Assembly: GCF_022640935.1 (NCBI RefSeq)
Contig: NZ_JALCCV010000007.1
Location: forward strand, 1 to 64,000
DNA: 64,000 bases
From: Bifidobacterium sp.
GTDB lineage: Bacteria; Actinomycetota; Actinomycetes; Actinomycetales; Bifidobacteriaceae
Reading direction: 5' to 3'
Positions 20,948 through 30,677 of the stretch are shown here, piece by piece (position 1 is the first letter of the stretch; each line of letters starts with the position of its first letter). Both the position numbers and the translations under genes were made by a program. The notes below the pieces were generated by a model. That model was given only the letters and a program-made list of their open reading frames with translations. It ran no database searches and had not been told where the DNA came from.

Positions 20948-21175
20948 GCAAGCCCGACTTGGTCATGTGGTCGAAGGCTTGCCGGTGGGCGTGTCATGGC
21001 GTGTCGAGGAGGCGTATTGCGATCCGTCGTTTGGCTCCCTAGCGGAGCCTTGCTTCGCCTATGTAACACACCGGTGAGATTTACGTTTACCGGCCCAGCA
21101 CGATGATCTCTGCGTTGCAACGGCGGATCAGTACGTCACGCGACGACCGAATACATCACACCATGCCGTTGGTTG

Positions 21176-21225
21176 TGAGGCGGTTGCTCGAGAGGCGGTT
21201 CGCCGTCTCTCGAGCAACCGCCTCA
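21176..21225. terminator. Strong hairpin terminator downstream of LCP gene
   Basis: TGAGGCGGTTGCTCGAGAG - 12 nt - CTCTCGAGCAACCGCCTCA, perfect 19-bp stem. Confidence 0.7.
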
Positions 21226-21254
21226 GCGTCAATTGGCTGAGTCTGCCCGCTGAC

Positions 21255-22682
21255 TCACTTGGCGGTATCGGCCAGCGTGCCGACTGCACCTGGCTCATGC
21301 GTGCCGTTGGCGAGCTGGTCGAAGAGGGCGAGGTTCTTGGGTTCGTCGAGCAACACGGAAGAGCCCACGCCGGAGACGTAGTAGCCGGGATTGGTCCAGT
21401 ACACGCTGCCGGTCACGCCTTCGCTGCCGGTCGCCGCGCGGAATGCCTGGGCCATGGAAATGAGCGTGCCCGGGTTGGTGCCGTCATCTACGCTGATTGA
21501 GTCGAGAGCCGCGGAAGCGACCTTTTTGACCGTCCCCGGGCTGGTGAGTATGGCGCGCGAAGAGGCTTTTCCCATGATCGCGCCGATGACCTGGCGCTGC
21601 CGCGTGGCGCGTCCGAAATCGCCCTGCGGATCGGAGTATCGCATCCGGGAGAAAGCCAAGGCGGTGTTTCCATCCGCGAGATGGCAGCCGGCCTTCCAGT
21701 TGAGCCCGGATTTCTCATCGTTGACCGTCCGATCGTAGCATAGCTGCACGCCGCCGACGGCATCCACCAAGCCCTTGAGACCGCCGAATTGTATCTCCGC
21801 CACATGGTCGATGTTGTGCCCGGTAATGGTTTCCACCTGGGTGACGAGCTGTTTCTCGCCTGCCAGTTGGGCGACGGCGTTGATCTTCATAAAGGTGCCG
21901 TTGACCTTGACCAGCGAATCGCGGGGAATGGAAATGAGCGAGCTTGGCCCCTTGTTGGGCTTGGTGAGCACTAGGATCGTGTCGGTTCTGAACCCTACCG
22001 TGCCATCGTTCGACGTGGTGCCATCGCGTTCGTCCGAACCTAGGATCAGCCACGCGGTGCCGGTGGTATCGTGATGGGCTGTAATCCAGTCCGATTTGTC
22101 GAGCTGACTGTCGACCCAGTGCCATGCGCCGAACAGCAATGCCGCCAACAGCGCGAGCAGCATGAGAAATGCGATCAGAACACGATGATGGCGGCGGGGC
22201 TCGGCAGCTTCAGCCGTGCCGTTGGAGCCGTTGCCACGTCGTGCTGTGGCGCGGCGCAGAGCCTGCGCTGACGGCTGCACCTGCCCTGCGGCGAAAGAGG
22301 GCGCCTTCCGCGGCGCAGAGCCGCCGGAGCGATTCGAGCCGTTCGCATGCCCGCCAGTATGGTTCGAAGAGCCGGAGGAGCGCCGTGCGGCATGCGGTGC
22401 CGCGGAGCCCGAGAAAGAGCCCGGGGAGCGTCTTTCCGGTTGGAAGCTCTGCGGGGTTTCCGGATCATTATGCGCGGTCTTGACCGGCTTCTGCCTGGAG
22501 TACTGCCGTTTGTCTGACGGCGCGAAATGCAGCGGCATGTCCTTCGACTGGAACGTCGACGACAGAGTCGAGTCGGAGGATGTGGAGAAAGTGTCCTGAG
22601 GGGAGCGTCGTTTGCGTGTGGAGGCAGGGACGAAGCTCGGCGGTGTCTTCGGTGTGTCCGCCTCTGCCGGTTCCTGGCCCAT
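21255..22682 (-). CDS. LCP (LytR-CpsA-Psr) family cell-envelope phosphotransferase
   Basis: TAWLILGSDERDG, FRTDTILVLTKPNKGPSSLISIPRDSLVKVNG, KINAVAQLAG, FGRATRQRQVI; long disordered cytosolic N-terminus. Confidence 0.92.
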   Translation of the reverse strand: MGQEPAEADTPKTPPSFVPASTRKRRSPQDTFSTSSDSTLSSTFQSKDMPLHFAPSDKRQYSRQKPVKTAHNDPETPQSFQPERRSPGSFSGSAAPHAARRSSGSSNHTGGHANGSNRSGGSAPRKAPSFAAGQVQPSAQALRRATARRGNGSNGTAEAAEPRRHHRVLIAFLMLLALLAALLFGAWHWVDSQLDKSDWITAHHDTTGTAWLILGSDERDGTTSNDGTVGFRTDTILVLTKPNKGPSSLISIPRDSLVKVNGTFMKINAVAQLAGEKQLVTQVETITGHNIDHVAEIQFGGLKGLVDAVGGVQLCYDRTVNDEKSGLNWKAGCHLADGNTALAFSRMRYSDPQGDFGRATRQRQVIGAIMGKASSRAILTSPGTVKKVASAALDSISVDDGTNPGTLISMAQAFRAATGSEGVTGSVYWTNPGYYVSGVGSSVLLDEPKNLALFDQLANGTHEPGAVGTLADTAK

Positions 22683-22756
22683 ACCTGTACCTCATCTCCA
22701 ACGCGCGAGTCGTATCTACTTCTACTCGGCCTGCCTGCGCCTGCCGATGCCCAGTC

Positions 22757-24226
22757 TCACTTCTGCGCAGGAACGGCACATACCGTGGCGTTGAGATAAC
22801 GGTCCGCTATGCCAATGTATTCCATTGTGTGCGGATCGGTGATCGAACCGTCCTTCGGGTTGACGATGCCGCCCGTATTCGGATCGATCAGCGTGCCGTC
22901 GGCTTCGGTGATGAGCCCGGTCACGGGATCGGGCGTAGCAGCAGGCGTGGCGCTGGCGGACGAGCTCGATGACGCGGAATCGGATGCCGAAGCGCTTGGT
23001 GACGACGAAGAGCCGCCGGTTGCCTTCACCAGCGTCAAGGGCTGCTGATTGCGCAGCTTGGCCCATACCGCGTCGGCCTCAGGTGCCCATACTCTGCGGT
23101 TGTGGTCGCTGGGCGCTGGCGTCACAGGGAGGGTCTGGGCATACAGGTGGGTGGGATCCATGTTTTTCAGGCTTATGGCCAGACCGACCAGCGTGGCGAT
23201 ATTGCCCAGACCGTTGCTGAAGTCCAGCGAATGCAGCGCCGCCTTGGCCAACTGGTAGAGCTGGCTGGTCTGCGTGAATAGGTTCTTGCTCATGGACTCA
23301 TTGAGCAGCTGTTTGATCAGATACTGCTGGCGCGTCGTGCGCATGATATCCGTGCCGTCGGTGCCGGTGCCATGCCGCATGCGGGCATATCTTGTGGCGT
23401 TCAAGCCATTGAGATGCTGCATGCCCTTCTTCAGATCCAAGTCGGTGTACTTGTCTTTCGTATCGATGGGCACGCACACGTCGACGCCGCCGACCGCGTC
23501 GATCATCCCCTTCAGCCCTTCAAAATCGACGACGATGAATTGCTGCAGATCCAGACCGGTCAGCGCGTTGACAGCGTTGAGCGTGCAGCTCGCCGCCGAT
23601 GAAAGCCCGTCGCCCCGGTTCCAAGCCGAGGAGAAGATCGAGTTGAACATCGTGTTGTATTGCGCGGGGATCGTACCTTTCGGCGTCGTGCAGCTGGGGA
23701 TGTCCACCAGCGAATCGCGCGGGATCGAAACCAGATTGATATAGGAGCGATCGGCGCTGATCTGTACCACCATGGTGGTGTCGGCGTTGTGATATCCCTG
23801 ATCTGCCTTGCCGCCGCCCCCGATGGCTTCGTTGCCCGCGCCGTCGCGCGTATCCTGGCCGAGCAACAGGAAGGATATCGGTTTGCCGGCGTTAGGGTCG
23901 ACTGGGTCGACGGGCTTTGCATTGGGCTGTGTGACGACCTGTACCACGCGGTATTCGTTGCCCAGATCGATGACCGCCGGAGCGATGGCCGCCGTGAGGA
24001 ACACCAGCGCCGCCACAAGCACGGTGGCGAGCGTGCCCAGCGCCGTGCGCCGCATGCGATAGTTGCCGCTGTGCCGTGGATGCGTGCCGCGCCAGTTGCT
24101 CAGGTCGGGGACCACATGCTTCACATCGCGATGAGAGGTCACGCTGTTGCCTTCCTGCTGGCCGGCGGAAGCTGTGCGCGCATTCCGTCCGGGTGAATAC
24201 CATTGAACCTCTAGATTGTAAGCCAC
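22757..24226 (-). CDS. LCP family protein with Ser-rich linker and repetitive C-terminal tail
   Basis: ISFLLLGQDTRDG, HNADTTMVVQISADRSYINLVSIPRDSLVDIPSC, RYARMRHGTGTDGTDIMRTTRQQYLI; GTG start at 24226. Confidence 0.92.
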   Translation of the reverse strand: MAYNLEVQWYSPGRNARTASAGQQEGNSVTSHRDVKHVVPDLSNWRGTHPRHSGNYRMRRTALGTLATVLVAALVFLTAAIAPAVIDLGNEYRVVQVVTQPNAKPVDPVDPNAGKPISFLLLGQDTRDGAGNEAIGGGGKADQGYHNADTTMVVQISADRSYINLVSIPRDSLVDIPSCTTPKGTIPAQYNTMFNSIFSSAWNRGDGLSSAASCTLNAVNALTGLDLQQFIVVDFEGLKGMIDAVGGVDVCVPIDTKDKYTDLDLKKGMQHLNGLNATRYARMRHGTGTDGTDIMRTTRQQYLIKQLLNESMSKNLFTQTSQLYQLAKAALHSLDFSNGLGNIATLVGLAISLKNMDPTHLYAQTLPVTPAPSDHNRRVWAPEADAVWAKLRNQQPLTLVKATGGSSSSPSASASDSASSSSSASATPAATPDPVTGLITEADGTLIDPNTGGIVNPKDGSITDPHTMEYIGIADRYLNATVCAVPAQK

Positions 24227-24250
24227 AAGCTTGGGGAATACTGGGAAACG

Positions 24251-27200
24251 ATGCTGCTGATGCCGAATTGTTTACGAAATCCGCCCGTGGGCATCGATGC
24301 CAGTTCCTCGCCGACCTGTGGACGCATCCCGCGTTTGCGTACACTGGACGGTATGAATGCACTGGACGGTACGAACGCAGCAGGCACGGACGAGGCGGAT
24401 GGCCAGCAGAATCAGGACATCCAGCAGCTGGTGGCGGGGCTCATCGCCAGCCGCCCGTACTCGCATCGGCAGGAGGTCGAACCGACGCTGGCTGCGGTCA
24501 TCACCGTGGAGGAGGACATGCGCTTTTTCGCGGCGACGCTGCGTGCCGTGCTGGAGCAAAGCATTCTGCCGGGCGTCATTGTCATCGCCGACTGCGCGGG
24601 GGGCGTGAGCGCGCCGTTGCAATCGCAATTCGAAGTCATCCCTTCGCCCGCCGGGCTGGTGATGAGCATGCCTGAGGCGAAGACGGTCAGCGTCCGGCTG
24701 GTCGGCGTTAGGGATGCCGTCTCGTTCGGCGATGCCGTCTCCATGGCGCTGACTCAAGCCCTACTGGGCAATGATCTTCGTGCAGTGTGGATGCTCCACG
24801 ATGATGCTCGCCCGGCTGATGCTCGCTGCCTCGAGCAGCTGCTCGAAACATGGCGCAACGCGCCGACCGCGGCGCTGCTCGGGGCCAAGCAACTGGGCTG
24901 GGACGGCGTGTCGTTGCACGACGTGGGCGCATATGCCGGTCGGCATCGTATCGAAAGCCTCGTCGTAGACGGCGAACCGGACCAAGAGCAATACGACGGT
25001 CGACAGGATGTCTTCGCCGTGTCCTTGGCCGGGGCGCTTGTGCCGATACGAACCTTGCGGGCGTTGGGCGGCATGGATCCTTGGTTCGACAGCTATGGGG
25101 AATCCGCCGACTTCTCGCGGCGGGTGTGTCTGAGCGGATCACGCGTGGTCGTGGTTCCCAAGGCGCGCATCGCGCACCGCCGGGCGCGTTTCGAAGGCAT
25201 ACGGTCGAAAGACGGCGTCCCTTTGGACGAGCAATACCCGCAGGACAATGCGCTGTCCGTGATGCTCGCCCGGCAGCGTTACCGTTACACGGACATGAGG
25301 CGGGCATGGTGGCTGCCCGCTTGGCTCTGGAGCCTCGTGGCAGTCCTCGGGCAGGCGATACGCCACCTGTTCGCCAAACAGCCGTACGAGGCGTGGTGCG
25401 TCTTGCAGCTTCCCTGGCATGCGCTCGCGGACATGCCGGCCATGTGGCGGGCAAGACATCGGGTGCGTTCGCAAAGTGTTATTTCGCTGTCGAAACTGCC
25501 GACATTGGCCGCCGATCGCCGCCAACTCGCGCTGTGGCGCGAACGCCGGCAGGCGTTGCAAAGCCAGCGGCGCACCGTACTACTTGATCCGCTCGCTCGG
25601 GCGCATTTGCGCCGCCGTGTGATCCGGCGTTTCGGAGCAGCCGCGGCGATGAGCATAGCGGCCTTCGCCGTGCTCGCGGCGCTGCACGGCGACGTGCTCG
25701 GGCAGGCGCTTTCGGGCGGCTCCCTGTTCTCCTCGCGTCTTGTCGCCACGCAGGCCGGGTTCGCGCAGCTTGCGCAGGCGGCAACCACACCTTGGCTGTT
25801 TGGCGCTTCGACCGGTATTCCGGCCCCGCCGACCCCATGGCTGCTGGTCTGGCTGCTGGCATCCGTTGTCACGCTAGGCCATACGGCGGCGGCTTTGACG
25901 TTGCTGTACATGATATCCGCCCCGGCGAGCGCGCTGTCATTCTGGGCGCTGGCCGGCGTCTTCACGCGTTCCGATTCGGTGCGTGTGGTGTGCGGATTGC
26001 TGTGGTTCTCGGTTGGTGTGGCGCTGGGTCTATATGGCGATGCTGACCTCGCCATGCTCACGGTGATGATAGCGTTGCCGGCCGCTTTCGCCTTCGTGTT
26101 CCGCGCTGTGGGCATGTATCACACAGAGGAGCCGAAACGGCCTCATTCCTCGGTGCAGGCCGCAGCCTGCGCAGCACTGTGCTTCGTCGCAGTCGTCGCC
26201 GCGCAACCGCAGCTGCTACTGCCGCTGATCGCCGCATTCCTTGTGTTCCTGCTGCTCATCCCTCGCCATCGCGCCAGGCTGCTGCTGATCCCGTTCCCCG
26301 CGGCCTTCGCAGTGGCCCCTACGGTCGTCAATTCGCTGCGCTACGCGCATGAAGGTTTTTGGCGGCAGCTGTTCGGCGATATCATGATTCCTCCGACGGA
26401 CGCGAATGGCGTGGCCCGCGCGCCGCGCGCGATGAGATTCATTGATATCGCCGCTTCCGCTTTCGGTGTGCGCATGCCGGCGGATCTGCGCGGCTTGGGC
26501 ATGCTGAATTGGCTTGACGCCGCCGCTTTGATCATGCTGTCAGTGGTCGCTCTGCTGGCGATCGCTTCGTTGCTGCTGCCTTTTGCGCTGCGCGTTTCAC
26601 GTATGATGTGGGTGGTCGCGGTGCTGGGCATGCTGCTTTCGATGGTTTCGGTCCGTGTCGTCGTCGCGCTGGGCCCGGACGGGCCTGTAGCCGGTTCGCC
26701 GATCCCTGGATTCGTGCTGACGCTGTTCGCTTTGCTGTGCTGCGTATGCCAGCTCGCGGGAGGTGCAGTCGCACGCTATCGTCCTTTGCTGCCGACTCGT
26801 GGTACAGCTGCTGGGCGCGCTGCGAATGCAGCGGATGGCGTGTGGTCCGGGCACCGCCATGCTGCGGCGATTGCCGCGCGATTCGCCCGATCTGCGCTGG
26901 TCACGTTGCTGGCTGCTGGGGCCGTAGCTTGGCTCGCGACCGGGGCATTGCGCGCCGACGCCCATGATGTGCAGGTGAGCGAAGGAGGCTTGCCTATGGT
27001 CGCAATAGACTATCTGGACAAGGAACCGGGCCGCCGCATTCTTGCCTTGTATGTCGATGCGGCTGGCAGCGTGTCCTACAATGTGTTGAGAACAGGCCGG
27101 GGAGATCTTGTAGATTCCTCGCCCGCGCAGCGCGCGCAGGAGGTTTCGGGCAAAGACGATCCCCATGATGCGACGCTGGCGGAGATGAGCGCGCGACTGC

Positions 27201-27547
27201 TGGTCGATACCGATGCCGGCGCCATCGCCGAACTCGGCCAGCTGGGCTTCGGCGGTATCTATGTGTCGACTGGTTCCAGCGCGCATCAGCGCGATCTTTC
27301 CCAGACATTGATCTCGAACATCACGGCGTCGGACGGAGTGCAGCCGGTCGTCTCCAACGATGCGGGAGCCTATTACCGTTTCACGGCGCTCGGCCCCGAT
27401 TCGCGTGGCATCGACACTGCGCGGCAGCAGGCCATCCAGCATGGCGCGTGGCGGCATGCTTGGCTTTGGAGCGCTGCGGTGCTGCTTGGGCTTTACTGTT
27501 TGGTGGCCGTGCCGCGCGCCGGGCGAGAACTGGGGGATGAGGTATGA
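24251..27547 (+). CDS. Large membrane glycosyltransferase (N-terminal GT2-like, C-terminal multi-TM)
   Basis: VWMLHDDARPADARCLEQLLETW, ALVPIRTLRALGGMDPWFDSYGESADFSRRVCLSG; about 10 hydrophobic segments afterwards. Start may be internal. Confidence 0.85.
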   Translation: MLLMPNCLRNPPVGIDASSSPTCGRIPRLRTLDGMNALDGTNAAGTDEADGQQNQDIQQLVAGLIASRPYSHRQEVEPTLAAVITVEEDMRFFAATLRAVLEQSILPGVIVIADCAGGVSAPLQSQFEVIPSPAGLVMSMPEAKTVSVRLVGVRDAVSFGDAVSMALTQALLGNDLRAVWMLHDDARPADARCLEQLLETWRNAPTAALLGAKQLGWDGVSLHDVGAYAGRHRIESLVVDGEPDQEQYDGRQDVFAVSLAGALVPIRTLRALGGMDPWFDSYGESADFSRRVCLSGSRVVVVPKARIAHRRARFEGIRSKDGVPLDEQYPQDNALSVMLARQRYRYTDMRRAWWLPAWLWSLVAVLGQAIRHLFAKQPYEAWCVLQLPWHALADMPAMWRARHRVRSQSVISLSKLPTLAADRRQLALWRERRQALQSQRRTVLLDPLARAHLRRRVIRRFGAAAAMSIAAFAVLAALHGDVLGQALSGGSLFSSRLVATQAGFAQLAQAATTPWLFGASTGIPAPPTPWLLVWLLASVVTLGHTAAALTLLYMISAPASALSFWALAGVFTRSDSVRVVCGLLWFSVGVALGLYGDADLAMLTVMIALPAAFAFVFRAVGMYHTEEPKRPHSSVQAAACAALCFVAVVAAQPQLLLPLIAAFLVFLLLIPRHRARLLLIPFPAAFAVAPTVVNSLRYAHEGFWRQLFGDIMIPPTDANGVARAPRAMRFIDIAASAFGVRMPADLRGLGMLNWLDAAALIMLSVVALLAIASLLLPFALRVSRMMWVVAVLGMLLSMVSVRVVVALGPDGPVAGSPIPGFVLTLFALLCCVCQLAGGAVARYRPLLPTRGTAAGRAANAADGVWSGHRHAAAIAARFARSALVTLLAAGAVAWLATGALRADAHDVQVSEGGLPMVAIDYLDKEPGRRILALYVDAAGSVSYNVLRTGRGDLVDSSPAQRAQEVSGKDDPHDATLAEMSARLLVDTDAGAIAELGQLGFGGIYVSTGSSAHQRDLSQTLISNITASDGVQPVVSNDAGAYYRFTALGPDSRGIDTARQQAIQHGAWRHAWLWSAAVLLGLYCLVAVPRAGRELGDEV

Positions 27548-29103
27548 ACGATATGAACGAGGAAGGCGCCACCAGCACCCGGCGTTCACAGCGCTTGAGG
27601 GCCGAGCGCATTCGCCGCATCCTCGCCGGTCTTGTCACCATGGCTCTGCTCGTCGCCGCGTTCTTGGCGCTGAGCGTGCTGCGGCTCGCCCCATGGCTGG
27701 AGGACAGCGCTGAAGCGGCAGCCGGTGCGCGCGAATATGCCGTCTCGCAGACGCAGACCACCGCATACTGTCCGGCGCGCATGACCCTGCCGGATGCCGG
27801 CTCCTACGGCGACAGCGCATACCAGTCTTCGCAGGGCGATATCGCTTCGGCCGCGCGCTATGCCGCTTTCGGATCGGTGCTGCAGGCGCAGGTCTCCTCC
27901 TTGGACGGCAATGCGGATAATGATCAGATCCTGGAGGATGCCGATCTGCAGGACCAGGCGAATGTGAAAGTGGCTTCGGGGAATGCGGATCATGGCGCCC
28001 GGCTGTTCGACGAACACTTGTTGAAAGCGGCGACCGGCTCAGGCTCTGCCGGGTCCGTCGCCTCGTGGGCGACGACCGGGGACCTCAAAGGGCTGTCCGC
28101 TGCATCCTGCGTGCGAACCGGGCTGTCGCACTCCTTCCTGCTGCCGGCGACGCACACGGGGATCACTCAGCAGCTGGTTGTGGCCAATCCCTCGGCCAAG
28201 GCCACCTCGCTGCAGCTTGATGTGCGGGGCACGGAGCACGCCGGCACGCTGACGCTTTCGACCGGCCGGACGCTCAGCGTCGCTGCACATGGGCAGGTCA
28301 CGCTTGATCTTTCCGCTGCTGCCCCCCGGCAAGATGGACTGTTCGTCACCGTTTCGAGCAAAGAGACGCCCATTGCCGCCGTGGTGCGTGTGGTGAGCAT
28401 GGAAGGCCTGACATCGAAAGGCTCGGATTTCGCCGTGCCGGTCGTCGCATCGCGTTCGACCGTGCTGGACGGGCTGGAATCGGGCGACAAAGTTACTGTG
28501 TTCGCCTACAGCCGCAAGGCCACTGCGCTGAAGTTGCAGTGGCTGAGTCCTGCGGGCGTCACGGCTGCGGGCTCATGGAAGCTGGATGGTGGCAAGGTCG
28601 CGGTCATCACGCCTTCCGATATGCCGTCGAATGCCACATCGCTCGTGGCTGCAGCCAACGGCGCGACGGCGGTTCAGGCGATGGCCGCGAATACCGTGCG
28701 GGGCGGTTCGGCCGATTTCGCCTTCCTCGGGTCCCAGCCTGGCGCAACATCTTCGGCGGTTGCGATGCCGGACAAGGTCCAGGGCCGGATCACGCTGAGC
28801 AATCCGGATACCCGTGTGCACACGGCCACGATGATCTCCTATGATGGCTCAGGCCGGCAGCTGGACAGCAGGAAGCTCGAGCTCGGTGCCGAGACGGCAT
28901 TGAATCTCGATGCCAGCGATCTCGGCGGGGATGCTCGTCTACTGGTCCTGAATGATGCTCAAGGGCTGCATTGGGGCGTGCGACTCTCGCAGCGCGATGT
29001 GGACGACGCCAAGCTGGCTGGGGTGGCCACACTTTCGCCGCAGCCGCTCGAGCCGCAGCATGCGCGCGTGCGTGTCATCCGCGACCCGCGCATCGTGCGC
29101 TGA
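27544..29103 (+). CDS. Secreted/anchored DUF5719-like protein
   Basis: 4-bp overlap (ATGA) with GT2 gene; N-terminal TM then YCPARMTLPDAGSYGD; beta-rich exported domain. Confidence 0.7.
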   Translation: MNDMNEEGATSTRRSQRLRAERIRRILAGLVTMALLVAAFLALSVLRLAPWLEDSAEAAAGAREYAVSQTQTTAYCPARMTLPDAGSYGDSAYQSSQGDIASAARYAAFGSVLQAQVSSLDGNADNDQILEDADLQDQANVKVASGNADHGARLFDEHLLKAATGSGSAGSVASWATTGDLKGLSAASCVRTGLSHSFLLPATHTGITQQLVVANPSAKATSLQLDVRGTEHAGTLTLSTGRTLSVAAHGQVTLDLSAAAPRQDGLFVTVSSKETPIAAVVRVVSMEGLTSKGSDFAVPVVASRSTVLDGLESGDKVTVFAYSRKATALKLQWLSPAGVTAAGSWKLDGGKVAVITPSDMPSNATSLVAAANGATAVQAMAANTVRGGSADFAFLGSQPGATSSAVAMPDKVQGRITLSNPDTRVHTATMISYDGSGRQLDSRKLELGAETALNLDASDLGGDARLLVLNDAQGLHWGVRLSQRDVDDAKLAGVATLSPQPLEPQHARVRVIRDPRIVR

Positions 29104-29160
29104 TGACTGTGTTCCCATGACTATGCGCTGCAATGGGGGCGCCACGATTACATTCCGCAG

Positions 29161-29589
29161 TTACATTCCCCAGTCGGGATCGATTTCCTCGGGCCTGCGG
29201 CCGTAGAGCTCTGCCAAACGCGAGACGAGTTCGTCGCGGATGGCCCATTGCAGCTCCATGCGGTCATCCGCCTGCATCTGCAGCGCCATGCGATACAGCA
29301 CGATCCGCGCAGGAGTGCCGTGGCCGGCCGCGAAGCTTTGCGAAGTCGTGTCCGAACCGCTCTGCCAGTCGACCGGTTGAGGCGGGGGAACGTCTTCGAC
29401 GGCGAACTGCACTGTCTGGACCAGCTGCGGCCACGCCGCGGCGAGCCGTTTGATTTGCGCGGCCACCATATCGTCGAATTGGCCGCTGCTGGTACGATAC
29501 TGCGGCAACCGCACGCCGAACATGGGAGTGCGGACGCCCCGGCCATGGCGGTTTCGATAGACACGGGATTTCCAAGGTGCGCGCGACAT
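29161..29589 (-). CDS. Metallopeptidase-family (zincin-like) protein
   Basis: RNRHGRGVRTPMFGVRLPQYRTSSGQFDDMV...RIVLYRMALQMQADDRMELQWAIRDELVSRLAELYGRRPEEIDPDWGM; resembles conserved actinobacterial family next to whiB/DUF5719. Confidence 0.75.
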   Translation of the reverse strand: MSRAPWKSRVYRNRHGRGVRTPMFGVRLPQYRTSSGQFDDMVAAQIKRLAAAWPQLVQTVQFAVEDVPPPQPVDWQSGSDTTSQSFAAGHGTPARIVLYRMALQMQADDRMELQWAIRDELVSRLAELYGRRPEEIDPDWGM

Positions 29590-29682
29590 GTCATTCACGA
29601 TAGGCCAAGGCGGGGGCAATGCGCTAGGATACTGGGGAGTCGGAACGCTGATTGAATCGGCTGGGAATATCGGAGGTATGCC

Positions 29683-30486
29683 ATGGATGTCTGCCACGTG
29701 CCTGTATGGACCGAACTCGATATGGACGCGGTGGGGGCCAAGGCGGGAATCATCGCCTTCGATCTTGACAACACGCTCGCGCGTTCGAAGCAGCCTATGA
29801 AGGCGGACATGGCGCGTTGCATCTCGATGCTGACCCGCTTGCGGCCTTTGGCCATCATTACCGGTGGGCGCTTTGAACTGGTGAAAAGCCAAGTGCTCAA
29901 CGAACTGGATGATACGGCGTGCCGTGAAAACATGCATCTCATGCCCACCAGCGGCACCCGGTACTATCGCTGGAACGGCGCTGCATGGCATTGCGAATAC
30001 GCCCATGACCTCGATCCTGCGGAGCGGCGTGCCGTCGTCGCCTCGTTCGAACGGCATGCCCGGGAACAGGGGCTGTGGTTCGAACATCCATGGGGACGGC
30101 GCGTCGAGGACCGCGGCAGCCAGATAACTTTTTCCGCGCTTGGGCAGGAGGCGCCGATCGAGCAGAAGGAAACCTGGGATCCCGACAACTCGAAGAAAAA
30201 TTGTCTCGCCGCCGCCGTCGGGGCCGACTTCCCACATCTCGCAGTGCATTCGGGCGGCTCGACCAGCGTCGACGTGTCGCGACGCGGCGTGGACAAAGCT
30301 TATGCGGTCCGCGAGCTGAGCGCGATGACGAGCGTGCCCGTCGGCCGCGTCGTCTACGTCGGCGATCGCATGGATCCCGACGGCAACGATTACCCGGCCG
30401 CCCTTGCGGGCACGATCGCCATTCGCGTTTCCGGCCCGCATGACACGCTCGAGGTCTGCAAGGAGTTGATCGCACGGCTGTCCTGA
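29683..30486 (+). CDS. HAD-IIB hydrolase, phosphomannomutase/sucrose-phosphatase-like
   Basis: IIAFDLDNTLARSKQPMKADMARCISMLTRLRPLAIITGG; GVDKAYAVREL; VVYVGDRMDPDGNDYPA. Confidence 0.88.
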   Translation: MDVCHVPVWTELDMDAVGAKAGIIAFDLDNTLARSKQPMKADMARCISMLTRLRPLAIITGGRFELVKSQVLNELDDTACRENMHLMPTSGTRYYRWNGAAWHCEYAHDLDPAERRAVVASFERHAREQGLWFEHPWGRRVEDRGSQITFSALGQEAPIEQKETWDPDNSKKNCLAAAVGADFPHLAVHSGGSTSVDVSRRGVDKAYAVRELSAMTSVPVGRVVYVGDRMDPDGNDYPAALAGTIAIRVSGPHDTLEVCKELIARLS

Positions 30487-30677
30487 ATTATGCGACCGAT
30501 CGGATGACGAGACCCGACCGGATTGCATCTCTGCGCCGAGCGATGACCACGCCGCAATGCGCATTCGTCATTGACTGGCTGCTCCCCGCATCGTTCGGCG
30601 TGTCGCAGGGCCGGGCCTTCGACCACATGACCCTGACCGCGATGCGGCGCGGATGCTGGCGAACGTAGAATCGCGCC

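Noticed and set aside
20091-21077. 328-aa plus-strand ORF opposite the FtsK-like gene
   Set aside because: Ser/Arg-rich antisense translation, no motifs; minus-strand ATPase is clearly coding.
29590-30564. N-terminal extension of the minus ORF 29161-30564
   Set aside because: Overlaps the HAD gene antisense; the metallopeptidase-like protein starts at ATG 29589.
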